This document shows, piece after piece, positions 1-8,842 of a stretch of 64,000 bases of DNA. Numbering within the stretch: the first letter of the stretch is position 1; each line of letters starts with the position of its first letter. A model generated the notes under the pieces. It was given only the letters and a program-made list of their open reading frames with translations. It was not told the origin of the DNA and did no database searches. The translations under genes and the position numbers were made by a program. Source of the DNA: Photobacterium sanctipauli (GTDB lineage Bacteria; Pseudomonadota; Gammaproteobacteria; Enterobacterales; Vibrionaceae); assembly GCF_003026495.1 (NCBI RefSeq), contig NZ_PYMA01000002.1:558001-622000 (forward strand), written 5' to 3'.

Positions 1-2590
1 ATGATTCTGCCACGCCGCCTAATTCCCAACGGTAGCCATTTGGCCACTGTTGCTGCGCTTGTGCCAACCAAGGACGCAATGCCTGATTAACTTCAGCAGC
101 TGTTAAATCCGGAGCCAGGCTGGCTGATACTGTGATGGTTTTCATCCTGTCACGGCGGGGTATCAGTGCAGGCTGCCATTCAAGGTTTGCTTGAGCAACT
201 TGGCCCAGCGGTACCGAGTTAAGATCATGGGTCAGTACGTTCATGCTGGTTGGTAGATCGTTGCCATTGTATTGCTGGGAGCTAGCTTTGAGCATGATCG
301 GAATGATGTCTTCATTCTCGCGATATTCTGATATCTGGATACCGGTTGTACTCGCCTGAATCACTTGGGCAATATCAGCGTTGTTGATACCTAGACGCTG
401 GGCCTGTGCCTCATCGATATTAACGAACAGGTTCTTGGTTTTATTGCCCCAATCATCGTTAATGGCCCTGACACCGTTAATACTGGCAAGCTTTTGCTTC
501 ACACTATCTGATAATGCGTAGAGCTGCTCGACACTTTCTCCCATGATCCTGACTTCAATCGGGTTTTTAATAGCCGCGCCATTTTCGATCTTTCTTGTGC
601 TGTGGACGACATCAGGGAAGTGGGCAAAAACATGCTGGTCAATTTTAGCCATCATTTTATCAACGACTTCACCACTGGTGGTGTTGAGGATAAATACGGC
701 ATAGTTGGGGCTCGCAGGCTTAGTGGTGTGAGAAAGCACATAGCGAGGGCCACCGTTACCAATGAATGCCGCCCAGTTGGTCAATCCCTCTTCATTATCA
801 GCGCTTGGCTTGAGGGTTTCCAAGTAACTATCGATCTCTTGGGTTATGGCTTGGGTTTTGCTGATTGGCGAACCCACAGGTAGCTCGATTTCAAGCTTGA
901 AAGTAGGATCCTCGGAAGGCGGAAAGAAGATCACCGGAATAAAGCGAAAGCTGTAAATAGCCACCGAAAATACCACTAGCACTGCTGCCATCGACGGGTA
1001 GCGGTAGTGCAATATAGTGGATAGGAATCGACCATAGGCTCGCTCGGCTTTCTGTTGCTTGTCACTTTGAGCACTACCTTGCTTCTCACTCTCCGTGTCT
1101 TCATGCTTGCCCTGCTTGATTTTCAAGAACAGCACACAAAGCAGTGGGATCATGGTTAGCGAGAAGAACCAGGAAGCCAATAGGGTAATCGAAACGACCT
1201 TAAATAACGGTGCGGTATATTCCCCTGTGGTTGATTCAGCAAGGAAAATTGGCAAGAAAGCGGCAGATGTCGTGAGCGATGATGTTAGTAGCGATAGCTT
1301 TAACTCGTTGGCAGATTCGATCGCGGCAGAATACGCCTTCTGGCCTCGCTGCATGCGGGTCATGATGCTTTCTGCCATCACAATTGAGTTATCCACCAGC
1401 ATGCCAAGGGCAATCATTAGGGCAGCTAACGAGACCTGATCCAACCCAATGCCGAGCCAATACATAATGGCGATCGTGGCTGCAATGGTAACGGGGATCA
1501 GGCTAGCAACGATCAAGCCGGTGCGAAGCCCCAAGGTGATCAGCATGACGCCTGATACTACCGCGATGGCTTGAAGTAGGTTGTTCACAAAACTATCGAC
1601 GGTGTTTTCTACTCGCTCAGGTTGATAAGCGATAATTTCGAAATCAACCCCCCAAGGGTAGTTCTGGTTTAGCTGGGCCATGAGGTTTTCGACTTGCTCA
1701 CCCAGCTTTACAATGTTGCCACCGTCGATCATCGCAATCGCCAATGTCAGGCTGTTATCGCCATTGGTGGTAACCATCGACTGTGGTGGGTATTCGTAGC
1801 CACGGTAGATGTTGGCAATATTACCCAACGGCAACACTTCGGTAGAGTTTGGCAAGGGCACATAGGTGCGCTGCAAGGCTTCGACGGACTCAAGGTTACC
1901 GCTCGGCTCGATACTCATTACCTCATGCTCAGTTTGCCATTCGCCCCCGCTGAGAATGACGTTTTTATTCGCTAAAAACTGGGCAAGGTAATTGGGTGAC
2001 AGCCCCAAATCTTGCAGGTGGGTGTTTTCGTATTCGATGTAGATACGCTCTTGTTGCGCACCATAGATATCGACCTTGCCTACTAGCGGTAATCGTAAGA
2101 ACTCGTCTCGTACTTGGTCGGCGATGGTTTTGAGTTCGTCATAGCTGTGATCGTTGGCAACCACTGAAAGCACGATGCCAAAGACATCGCCATATTCGTC
2201 ATTGACCGATGATTGCCCAGCAGCGGCTGGGAGCTCGTTTTGTACGCCATCGACTTTGCGGCGAAGGCTGTCCCAAATTGGGCGTAAATCTTTATACCTG
2301 TCTTGGATATCAACGGTAATGATGGAAACACCGTACTTTGAAATACTGTTGACGCTTTCAAGCTCTGGCATTTCTTGTATTGCTTTTTCAAGCTTGTCGG
2401 TCACCAGTTCTTCGACATGCTCAGGCGATGCCCCAGGGAAAGGCGTGATTACCTGTGCCGTCCTGATTGGAAAACCTGGGTCTTGCGCTTGTGGTATCGA
2501 TAAGAATGATGAAATTCCCAATAAAATAGCAGCTAGGACAATGAGCCCCATTAGCTGCTTCTTGTGAAGGGCTAAGGCAGTCATGTTCAT
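1..2590 (-). CDS. RND-family efflux pump inner-membrane transporter (3' end outside window)
   Basis: This is the proton-driven inner-membrane subunit of a tripartite efflux pump. About 863 codons are present; the family is usually near 1020-1050 residues, so the C-terminus lies beyond the window edge. The start reads MNMTALALHKKQLMGL followed by a first membrane helix. The periplasmic porter-domain segment SIPQAQDPGFPIRTAQV, the helix bundle with the GMLVDNSIVMAE segment and the second porter region are all recognisable. The start codon overlaps the stop of the adaptor gene as ATGA, so the two are translationally coupled. No outer-membrane TolC-type gene is visible on this side. Substrate cannot be told from sequence; the branch looks like the AcrB/MexF-like 'efflux RND permease' group rather than the heavy-metal CzcA group. 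Confidence 0.9.
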   Translation of the reverse strand, partial: MNMTALALHKKQLMGLIVLAAILLGISSFLSIPQAQDPGFPIRTAQVITPFPGASPEHVEELVTDKLEKAIQEMPELESVNSISKYGVSIITVDIQDRYKDLRPIWDSLRRKVDGVQNELPAAAGQSSVNDEYGDVFGIVLSVVANDHSYDELKTIADQVRDEFLRLPLVGKVDIYGAQQERIYIEYENTHLQDLGLSPNYLAQFLANKNVILSGGEWQTEHEVMSIEPSGNLESVEALQRTYVPLPNSTEVLPLGNIANIYRGYEYPPQSMVTTNGDNSLTLAIAMIDGGNIVKLGEQVENLMAQLNQNYPWGVDFEIIAYQPERVENTVDSFVNNLLQAIAVVSGVMLITLGLRTGLIVASLIPVTIAATIAIMYWLGIGLDQVSLAALMIALGMLVDNSIVMAESIMTRMQRGQKAYSAAIESANELKLSLLTSSLTTSAAFLPIFLAESTTGEYTAPLFKVVSITLLASWFFSLTMIPLLCVLFLKIKQGKHEDTESEKQGSAQSDKQQKAERAYGRFLSTILHYRYPSMAAVLVVFSVAIYSFRFIPVIFFPPSEDPTFKLEIELPVGSPISKTQAITQEIDSYLETLKPSADNEEGLTNWAAFIGNGGPRYVLSHTTKPASPNYAVFILNTTSGEVVDKMMAKIDQHVFAHFPDVVHSTRKIENGAAIKNPIEVRIMGESVEQLYALSDSVKQKLASINGVRAINDDWGNKTKNLFVNIDEAQAQRLGINNADIAQVIQASTTGIQISEYRENEDIIPIMLKASSQQYNGNDLPTSMNVLTHDLNSVPLGQVAQANLEWQPALIPRRDRMKTITVSASLAPDLTAAEVNQALRPWLAQAQQQWPNGYRWELGGVAES

Positions 2591-3672
2591 GAGTGTTCAC
2601 CACCGTTAAGTGAGGTCACTTCAAGGCCATCGTATACTTGGCTTTGCCCTGCGGTGATCACCTGTTGGCCTTCACTTAAGCCGTGGGTGACTTCAATGGA
2701 TCCGGCAATAAACTTACCGATAGTCACTGGGACTTTTCGCACTATCCCTTGAACTCCCCCTTGGCTATCTTGAGCTGGCTCGAAAATCATGACGAAGTGT
2801 TGGCCATTTTCTTCATTAACTGTATTCATTGGTACCCAGAGGTTTTGGTTTGATTGCAACCTTTCACGATTGATCAGAAGCTCTGCGCCCATGCCTGGCC
2901 TCAAAGACTCGATTTCAGAGTTGATAGTGGCTGTAACGAAATAGGTGCCGGTATTGCCAGTACTTAAGCCGATCTCACTGATGGTGGCAGGCATTGATTC
3001 TTTGCTGACAGCGCCTATCATCGCTGTGACATCCTGACCGATTGACAGACCTGCAATCGTTGCTTCAGAAACGTTTGCCGTTACTTCCATGTTGTTACCA
3101 CAACTTAATACGGCGATAAGCTGCCCTGATGCCACGTTCTCGTTTTCTGTCGCATGGGTCTCTGTAATCGAGCAGTGATCCCCTCTGGCGTAAAGCGAGG
3201 CATAGCTAATTTGTTGGCGGCTAAGATCAACGGCGCGCTGTGCTTGGTCGACCTTGGCAATATTCACTTGATGCTCGGCTTGGGCGACATCGAAGTCCAT
3301 GTCTGAGATAAGTTGTTTTTTGTGAAGGCTTGCCATTCGTTCGTAGCGAGAGGTACTGGCTACTGAATTGGTTTTGGCTTGCTCTAACAAGGCTTCATTT
3401 TTCTGTAGCTCAAGCTGTAGGTCATCATCGTTTAAAGAAGCGATGAGTTCGCCGTTTTTAAGCGGTAAGCCTGCTTTTGCGGGGAAAGACTCAAGGGTGC
3501 CCCCAACTTGGAAGCTGAGGTTAATGGTGGAAGCTGACACGGTTGTACCAGCAAAGCGATACTGAAAGTCGGACGGACTGGTTGTCACTAGCGTCGTCCT
3601 AACAGGTCGAATGGGATCTTGGGCGTTTTCATTTTGTTGGCTGTCACAACCAGACAACAAGAGCAAACTCAT
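2587..3672 (-). CDS. RND efflux periplasmic adaptor (membrane-fusion lipoprotein), start region frameshifted
   Basis: A HlyD/AcrA-type adaptor linking the downstream RND transporter to an outer-membrane channel. From the ATG at 3672 it gives 361 residues: a short hydrophobic run ending in the lipobox LLSGC, a barrel-sandwich half, a helical hairpin rich in Q/A/E (about residues 85-150), a second lipoyl half, and beta-barrel and membrane-proximal domains. MSLLLLSGC alone is too short for a signal peptide. An ATG at 3710 begins MKRKPVF and would join it perfectly (MKRKPVFFALSTLMSLLLLSGC, a textbook lipoprotein signal) if the 7-T run (complement of 3688-3694) had one more T. As given, the frame from 3710 stops after 12 codons. 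Neither ATG has a strong ribosome binding site. Either a sequencing indel, a real lesion, or slippage. Confidence 0.85.
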   Translation of the reverse strand: MSLLLLSGCDSQQNENAQDPIRPVRTTLVTTSPSDFQYRFAGTTVSASTINLSFQVGGTLESFPAKAGLPLKNGELIASLNDDDLQLELQKNEALLEQAKTNSVASTSRYERMASLHKKQLISDMDFDVAQAEHQVNIAKVDQAQRAVDLSRQQISYASLYARGDHCSITETHATENENVASGQLIAVLSCGNNMEVTANVSEATIAGLSIGQDVTAMIGAVSKESMPATISEIGLSTGNTGTYFVTATINSEIESLRPGMGAELLINRERLQSNQNLWVPMNTVNEENGQHFVMIFEPAQDSQGGVQGIVRKVPVTIGKFIAGSIEVTHGLSEGQQVITAGQSQVYDGLEVTSLNGGEHS

Positions 3673-3903
3673 TAATGTAGATAGAGCAAAAAAACAGGTT
3701 TACGTTTCATATCGAAATTATTCACTTGCTGGACTGTGATACGGCGATGAATGAGTGATGGAATATATGAAACAGTAGCAATCACCACAACAAATAATCT
3801 ATTTAATGCCACGGTGTTCAAAGAAATGAAATAATGAATAATACAGCTTGAATGAAAATATATTGAAAGAGTAGAGTAGGTTAAACATTAAAATATAAAT
3901 CCA

Positions 3904-3930
3904 GTTATCACTTGTTAATTAAGTGATAAC
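3904..3930. promoter_or_regulatory. Perfect 10-bp inverted repeat upstream of the efflux operon
   Basis: GTTATCACTT and AAGTGATAAC flank a 7-base spacer, in the 310-base AT-rich gap between the efflux operon start and the end of the response-regulator gene. There is no T-run beside it, so an operator fits better than a terminator. Its position, about 200 bases upstream of the adaptor start, would suit a TetR- or MarR-type repressor, but no such gene is adjacent. The rest of 3711-4020 shows nothing clear. Confidence 0.4.
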
Positions 3931-4020
3931 CAGAATTATATAGCTAATTTTTATTGGCTTAGATAGGGCAAGTAAAAGGAGTAAAAGTGAAAAAAGACAA
4001 CTAGCCTTATTAGCTTGCTC

Positions 4021-4656
4021 CTATCTAATTATCTGGTGCCTGAAAATATGCTCACCTGCTTTTGAAAGTCGATATTCTCGATTATCGCCTTGTACAATAA
4101 GCTCAGACTTTTTCAGTTGTTGAATGTGGAAATTGAGTTTAGTGTGGTCTTCGACCTCAACTAAACGGCAGATTTCCATGAACTTTAATGATGGGTGTTC
4201 AGCTAGGTGTTTGATGATATCGCGGCGGATTGGGTTAGAAAGGGTAGAGTAAACTTTGTCCATGTTTAGGCCTGCGGTATCAGGTAACAGTGCCTTTTCG
4301 GCAATACACCGTTTCACCGTCATTAACAGTTTTTGGCTGCTGAATGGCTTAGGAATAAAGTCATTTGCCCCTTTTTGCATTGCATCAACAGCAATGTCCA
4401 CAGTGGCAAAGGCTGTGACCAAAATCACTGACAAGTTGGGATTATACTGCCTTAGGTTTGAGATGGCTTCGGTGCCCGTCATACCGGGTAATAAGTAATC
4501 GAGTATCGCAACCTCAAAGATATGCGTTTGGCATAGGTTGATGGCTTGATCAGCACTATCAACTTGAAATACCTCATATTCTGCGGCTTCTAATATATCG
4601 ACAATGTTTACTCTTAGCATTTCATCGTCTTCGACAACAAGGATTTTGCTTGTCAT
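4021..4656 (-). CDS. Response regulator with C-terminal ArsR-like winged helix
   Basis: A 211-residue transcriptional regulator. The receiver domain (residues 1-120) has the acidic pair VVEDDE near residue 9, the phospho-acceptor Asp53 in AILDYLLPGM, the conserved Thr/Ala region VILVTAFA and Lys in IPKPF. After a linker, residues 130-205 form a winged helix beginning VYSTLSNPIRRDIIKHLAEHP, which resembles ArsR-type domains rather than OmpR or NarL output domains. It follows its histidine kinase with a 3-base gap, so they form one operon. Target genes are unknown; the efflux operon downstream on the same strand is a possible one (inference from position only). Confidence 0.88.
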   Translation of the reverse strand: MTSKILVVEDDEMLRVNIVDILEAAEYEVFQVDSADQAINLCQTHIFEVAILDYLLPGMTGTEAISNLRQYNPNLSVILVTAFATVDIAVDAMQKGANDFIPKPFSSQKLLMTVKRCIAEKALLPDTAGLNMDKVYSTLSNPIRRDIIKHLAEHPSLKFMEICRLVEVEDHTKLNFHIQQLKKSELIVQGDNREYRLSKAGEHIFRHQIIR

Positions 4657-4659
4657 AAA

Positions 4660-6054
4660 TTACATTTCCTTCGCCAGTTTGGCGGTAATCGTAGTACCAA
4701 CATTGGGTGTACTGTTAATAGTAAGCTCTCCACCATGATCGGTGGCAATTTCAGCACAAATTGCCAACCCTAGCCCTGTGCCCTTACCAATGGGCTTAGT
4801 GGTAAAGAAGGGTTCGAGCGCTTTTTCTTGTGTGCTGATATCCATGCCACAACCTTGGTCACAGACAGAGATACTCACATACTCACAACCGTCTATGACG
4901 GTCTCTTCTACTGTTATTTTGATTTCATTACCAACTGGGGATGCATCAATGGCATTGCTCAATAAGTTGATAATGAGCTCTTCGATTTTAATTGGATTAG
5001 TGAAAAGTGTTGATTCTTTATCGCAACTTACGGTTATTACATACCCTCTGGTTTTATGAGACAGTAATTGTAATGCTGACTGGATAATCGCATCGATATA
5101 TGCAAGGTGTGGCTTTTCTTCACTGGTGCGTGAATAAACTAATAATTCCTTACAGATTGTCGATGCACGCTCTATACCTAATCGGGTTCGCTTTGCTAAT
5201 TCCAGTTGCTTACTTTCGGATAGGCGATTTTCTAACATATCTAAAGAAAGAGTGGAAGAGGCTAGGGGGTTATTTATTTCATGTGCGACACCGGAAGCCA
5301 GTTGGCCAATGGCTTTATATTTATCAGAAATATAAGCTTGGCGAAGTTGAGATGTAATGATGCGTTGTTTTTCTTTGTCGAATACATTGAGTGCCAGATA
5401 AAGACTAATCAATAATAGGTAGGCAACAATAAGCTGCAGAAAAAAAATGACCTGATTATCCCGGGAAAATAATCCACTGATAATACTAAGGGTGACAAAG
5501 GCGTAGCCTGTTAGCCGAAAGTACAAGCCGTAACTTTTCTTATCGTCGGTTAACTGCTTACCATAGTTGGCTAGACTGATGCCAGCGATAAAGGCAGCGG
5601 GAAAAGCCAGTATGTATCTGGCGTAGATTTCGAGCTTATCGATGACGTTCTTATCTAAGTCATAAATGATAAAGCTATAAGCAAAGATGGTGCCATAGAT
5701 GGCCGTTACCGTAATAAGCAGCCAGCGCATTTGTTTTTTGAGCGACGGTAAGCAGACAGTGGTTACCATCCATGAGAACAGCATCAAGAAGGAAAAGGCG
5801 ATAGTGAGCTTAACGAGCCGAAGCCACTCGATAAAGGTGGATTTGGGTTCGCGGATCCGGTCGCCAAACAAGTTTATGTAGAGTTCAGACCATTCGTAGA
5901 AGGCATAGGCAAAGCCAAAGGCGGCGAGCGTCCATAAGCTATGGGAGATCACGAGCTTACTGTGGCGAAAATTTCGGAACAAGATGGCGCAGCCTATGGA
6001 GAAGAAGGCAAGCCCGTAGAACAAGTAAACGAGAAAAGTATAAAAGTAGCTCAT
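4660..6054 (-). CDS. Membrane sensor histidine kinase
   Basis: A 464-residue kinase, partner of the response regulator that follows. The first 225 residues hold about seven hydrophobic helices (for example 5-25, 37-53, 84-102, 112-131, 147-163, 180-195, 204-222) with no large periplasmic loop, so it probably senses something in or at the membrane. The dimerisation helix carries the phospho-acceptor His258 in GVAHEINNPLA, and the ATPase domain has the N box (ELIINLLSNAIDASP), the G1 box (VCDQGCGMD) and the G2 box (GKGTGLGLAICAEI). The GVAHEINNP form is typical of NtrB-like and RegB-like kinases. The signal is not identifiable. Confidence 0.9.
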   Translation of the reverse strand: MSYFYTFLVYLFYGLAFFSIGCAILFRNFRHSKLVISHSLWTLAAFGFAYAFYEWSELYINLFGDRIREPKSTFIEWLRLVKLTIAFSFLMLFSWMVTTVCLPSLKKQMRWLLITVTAIYGTIFAYSFIIYDLDKNVIDKLEIYARYILAFPAAFIAGISLANYGKQLTDDKKSYGLYFRLTGYAFVTLSIISGLFSRDNQVIFFLQLIVAYLLLISLYLALNVFDKEKQRIITSQLRQAYISDKYKAIGQLASGVAHEINNPLASSTLSLDMLENRLSESKQLELAKRTRLGIERASTICKELLVYSRTSEEKPHLAYIDAIIQSALQLLSHKTRGYVITVSCDKESTLFTNPIKIEELIINLLSNAIDASPVGNEIKITVEETVIDGCEYVSISVCDQGCGMDISTQEKALEPFFTTKPIGKGTGLGLAICAEIATDHGGELTINSTPNVGTTITAKLAKEM

Positions 6055-6182
6055 GGCAGCCGTATGCTAAGGAATCAAAAAGAGGGTGGATTTAATTAAA
6101 AACCATATAAATAGTAGCGTGTTAGCGCTCAATTGATAAGTGTTGCTTATGTATATTAATTGAAGGTAAAGCGAAGACACAT

Positions 6183-6207
6183 AAAAGAAAACCGCCCAGA
6201 GGGCGGC
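6183..6207 (-). terminator. Rho-independent terminator of the GAPDH gene
   Basis: CCGCCC and GGGCGG (6192-6206, loop AGA) form a GC stem. On the minus strand the stem is followed by a T-rich tract, 80 bases after the GAPDH stop codon. Confidence 0.8.
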
Positions 6208-6289
6208 AAAAGCTAGGAAACTAGTGTAGTTGTTATTGTAATATCTAAAATCTATTACTCGCTAAAATCTGGGGTCAGCCCAGATTGGC

Positions 6290-7729
6290 TTACTTCACCT
6301 CTGGGTAGGTTTTGTAACGCACACCCATCATTTGTTCCATACAATGAACAACCTGGCAGCTGTAACCAAACTCGTTATCGTACCAAATGTACAATACACA
6401 ACGTTGGTCTTGGGCAATGGTTGCTGCACCGTCAACCACACCGGCATGGCGTGAGCCTACGATATCGCTAGAGACGATCTCAGTCGACTGGGTGTAGTCC
6501 ACCTGGCCAGATAGTGGCGAGTTAAGGGCAATTTCGCGTAGGTAAGTGTTGAGCTCGTCTTTAGAGACATCTTGGCCCAGGTTGAGGTTAGCAACCGCCA
6601 TAGACACGTTTGGTGTCGGTACGCGAATTGCGTTACCCGTTAGTTTACCCGCAAGCTCTGGTAGTGCTTTCGATACGGCTTTCGCTGCACCGGTTGAAGT
6701 CAATACCATATTCAATGATGCAGAGCGGCCACGGCGTTCGCCGCTGTGGAAGTTATCGATCAAGTTCTGGTCATTGGTGAATGAGTGCACGGTCTCGATA
6801 TGGCCAGAGTGGATACCGTACTTATCGTTGATGGCTTTGAGCACCGGAGTGATGGCATTGGTGGTACAGCTGGCTGCCGAGATGATGGTATCTTCGTCCT
6901 GAATTACCGTCTCGTTTACACCAAATACCACGTTTTTCAGGTCGCCCTTGCCTGGTGCAGTTAGCAATACTTTTGCTGCGCCGTTGCACTCCAGGTGCTT
7001 GCTAAGACCTTCTGAGTCACGCCACATACCCGTATTATCAACGACGAGTGCATTGTTAATACCATACTGGGTATAGTCGACTTCAGCAGGGCTGCTGGCG
7101 TAGATCACTTGGATATAGTTACCATTAACAATGATTGCCTTGCGGTCTTCGTCGACCGTAATGCTGCCATTGAACTGGCCGTGTACAGAGTCGCGGCGCA
7201 GTAGGCTGGCACGTTTTTCAAGATCACCTTCTTTGCCGCCGCGAACCACGATAGCTTTTAGACGTAGCGGGTAGCCCTGACCGCTTTTCTCAATCAGCAG
7301 GCGGGCAAGCAAACGGCCGATACGGCCAAAGCCATAAAGTACAACATCACGGCTTTCAAGCGATTGGGTGCTGTTCAACGACTCTAACAGGGCCGTTTGT
7401 AGGAAATCGCTAACGCTTGCTTCGTCATCGTTGCTGCTCCAGTAGCTATGCGCTAGCTGGCCAACATCAATGCGGCATGGAGATAGGTCTAACTCGTTCA
7501 ATACTTTGATAAGAGCCAGTGTTTGACCTGGAGATAGCTCGCTGCCTGTGTAGCGACGGGCAACACGGTGAGCTTTAATGATGTCGATAACCGATGCGTT
7601 AACAATTTGGCGACCGAAGATAAGAACTTCAACGCCTTTTTGGCGATAGAGTTGGCCTAGAAGTGGTGAGATAGATTCAGCGTTGGTTTGGCTGGTTTGC
7701 CAGTCGAGAAGATATTTTTCCGGACTCAT
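6290..7729 (-). CDS. Glyceraldehyde-3-phosphate dehydrogenase, long form with N-terminal extension
   Basis: A 479-residue member of the GAPDH family, against about 331 for classical GapA. The first 125 residues are an extra helical domain. The NAD-binding fold begins at about 127 (VVLYGFGRIGRLLARLL), and the catalytic cysteine is Cys288 in SAASCTTNAITP. The substrate-loop sequence GERRGRSASLNMV and the C-terminal YDNEFGYSCQVV are intact, so it should be active in oxidising glyceraldehyde-3-phosphate, or the reverse for gluconeogenesis. Long-form GAPDHs of this kind are known in Pseudomonas and Vibrionaceae as a second enzyme. The start has AAAGGT upstream. Monocistronic, with its own terminator. 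Confidence 0.92.
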   Translation of the reverse strand: MSPEKYLLDWQTSQTNAESISPLLGQLYRQKGVEVLIFGRQIVNASVIDIIKAHRVARRYTGSELSPGQTLALIKVLNELDLSPCRIDVGQLAHSYWSSNDDEASVSDFLQTALLESLNSTQSLESRDVVLYGFGRIGRLLARLLIEKSGQGYPLRLKAIVVRGGKEGDLEKRASLLRRDSVHGQFNGSITVDEDRKAIIVNGNYIQVIYASSPAEVDYTQYGINNALVVDNTGMWRDSEGLSKHLECNGAAKVLLTAPGKGDLKNVVFGVNETVIQDEDTIISAASCTTNAITPVLKAINDKYGIHSGHIETVHSFTNDQNLIDNFHSGERRGRSASLNMVLTSTGAAKAVSKALPELAGKLTGNAIRVPTPNVSMAVANLNLGQDVSKDELNTYLREIALNSPLSGQVDYTQSTEIVSSDIVGSRHAGVVDGAATIAQDQRCVLYIWYDNEFGYSCQVVHCMEQMMGVRYKTYPEVK

Positions 7730-8151
7730 CTTTACTTAGGACCTTTCACGTTAGGGAAGAGGTGGGCCGCCCCGTAATTAACGAGATGTAACCCAGTTGT
7801 TATAGTATTTTTATGGCGGTGAGTGTAACGTTTGCGTGGTTTTTATCCTAGTAAAATTAATGAGTTAATTATGTGATCTAGCGCGTAGCGGAAAGGTGAC
7901 CTGCTTCAATGTTTTAGCGAATGGTTATCACTGAAAGCAATATTTTGAAGGACTTATTTTTTCTAGATAAGAAATGCAGTGCATTGATTGGTAAGTGGTT
8001 TCATTAACCGGATTAGGTGTCAGGCTTTTTTACACTTTTGCAGCATGATAGTAACTGGTCAGTTTTATTTCGCTGATTATAAAGAATAAATACATTTGGC
8101 TGGAAATTTGCTTGGGTATATAGACAACTAGGTTGTGATTAAGGGCAAAGA
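7730..8151. other. Intergenic region between divergent GAPDH and PEP-CTERM genes
   Basis: 422 bases, AT-rich, that must hold both divergent promoters. No repeat, RNA gene or clear operator was recognised. Confidence 0.5.
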
Positions 8152-8769
8152 ATGAAAAAACTAACTTTTACAACTTTACTCTTCATAATGTGGATACCAG
8201 CGACAGTTAATGCTGCTTTGTTGTCGGTTTCCGAGGCTGGTCCATCATCGGCTGGAGGTAATGCTGAGATCCTTACCATGGCACCAGGTTCCGTGGTTGA
8301 TGACAATCCGGGACAAGAGAATACTGCTCAGCAAGGGTTTGATGAGAGGCAAAATGTCCTATTAACCCAGCTACTCGAGGTGGATGGCGGCAGCATTTCG
8401 GCTGGTACGAGTGTGAGTAGCCATATGATTTTCTTAAACAGTGACGGTCGACAGAGGATCACCCATCATAATGTTGACTGGGTATTTGACGGTTTGATCC
8501 TTGGTGTGATTTCTCAGCGCAATGGTAATCGTGAGGATATTTCAAATTATTTGGGGCACCCTGATACGATTTATCCGGGTAGTTTCCGTAATCGCGGATT
8601 TGAAAGAAGGGACTCCTACGAGCTACTCAACGATAACACGCTTCGAGTCAACATGAGAGTACGTGAACCCGGCGACTGGATCCGTGTAATTACAGCCGTA
8701 CCTGAGCCAGCGACTTTAGGGTTATTTTGCATGAGCTTATTGGGGCTGGGGTTAAGACGTCGTAAGTAG
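8152..8769 (+). CDS. PEP-CTERM sorting-signal secreted protein
   Basis: A 205-residue exported protein. It has an N-terminal signal peptide (MKKLTFTTLLFIMWIPATVNA) and a C-terminal sorting signal made of the motif VPEPATLG, a hydrophobic helix and the basic end LRRRK. In the known system the membrane enzyme exosortase (EpsH) recognises this tail, cuts it and passes the protein to the cell surface or exopolysaccharide. The middle domain (residues 25-180) is not recognised; it has no cysteines. No exosortase or polysaccharide cluster is in the window, so the partner must be elsewhere if the tail is functional. The gene stands alone. Confidence 0.8.
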   Translation: MKKLTFTTLLFIMWIPATVNAALLSVSEAGPSSAGGNAEILTMAPGSVVDDNPGQENTAQQGFDERQNVLLTQLLEVDGGSISAGTSVSSHMIFLNSDGRQRITHHNVDWVFDGLILGVISQRNGNREDISNYLGHPDTIYPGSFRNRGFERRDSYELLNDNTLRVNMRVREPGDWIRVITAVPEPATLGLFCMSLLGLGLRRRK

Positions 8770-8795
8770 GGAAAAGCGTAAAGTCAGTGCTTTTT

Positions 8796-8816
8796 AGCCC
8801 CTCTTTATGAGGGGCT
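8796..8816. terminator. Stem-loop between convergent genes
   Basis: AGCCCCTC and GAGGGGCT with a TTTAT loop lie between the PEP-CTERM gene and the end of malZ. The stem is strong, but a good T-tract follows it on neither strand (TTTTT precedes it on plus), so termination is likely but not textbook. Confidence 0.55.
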
Positions 8817-8842
8817 ATATGTTTGTAGCGGCTATTGGGTGA

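Noticed and set aside
602..2567. Plus-strand open frames between 602 and 2567
   Set aside because: All are antisense to the intact RND transporter frame.
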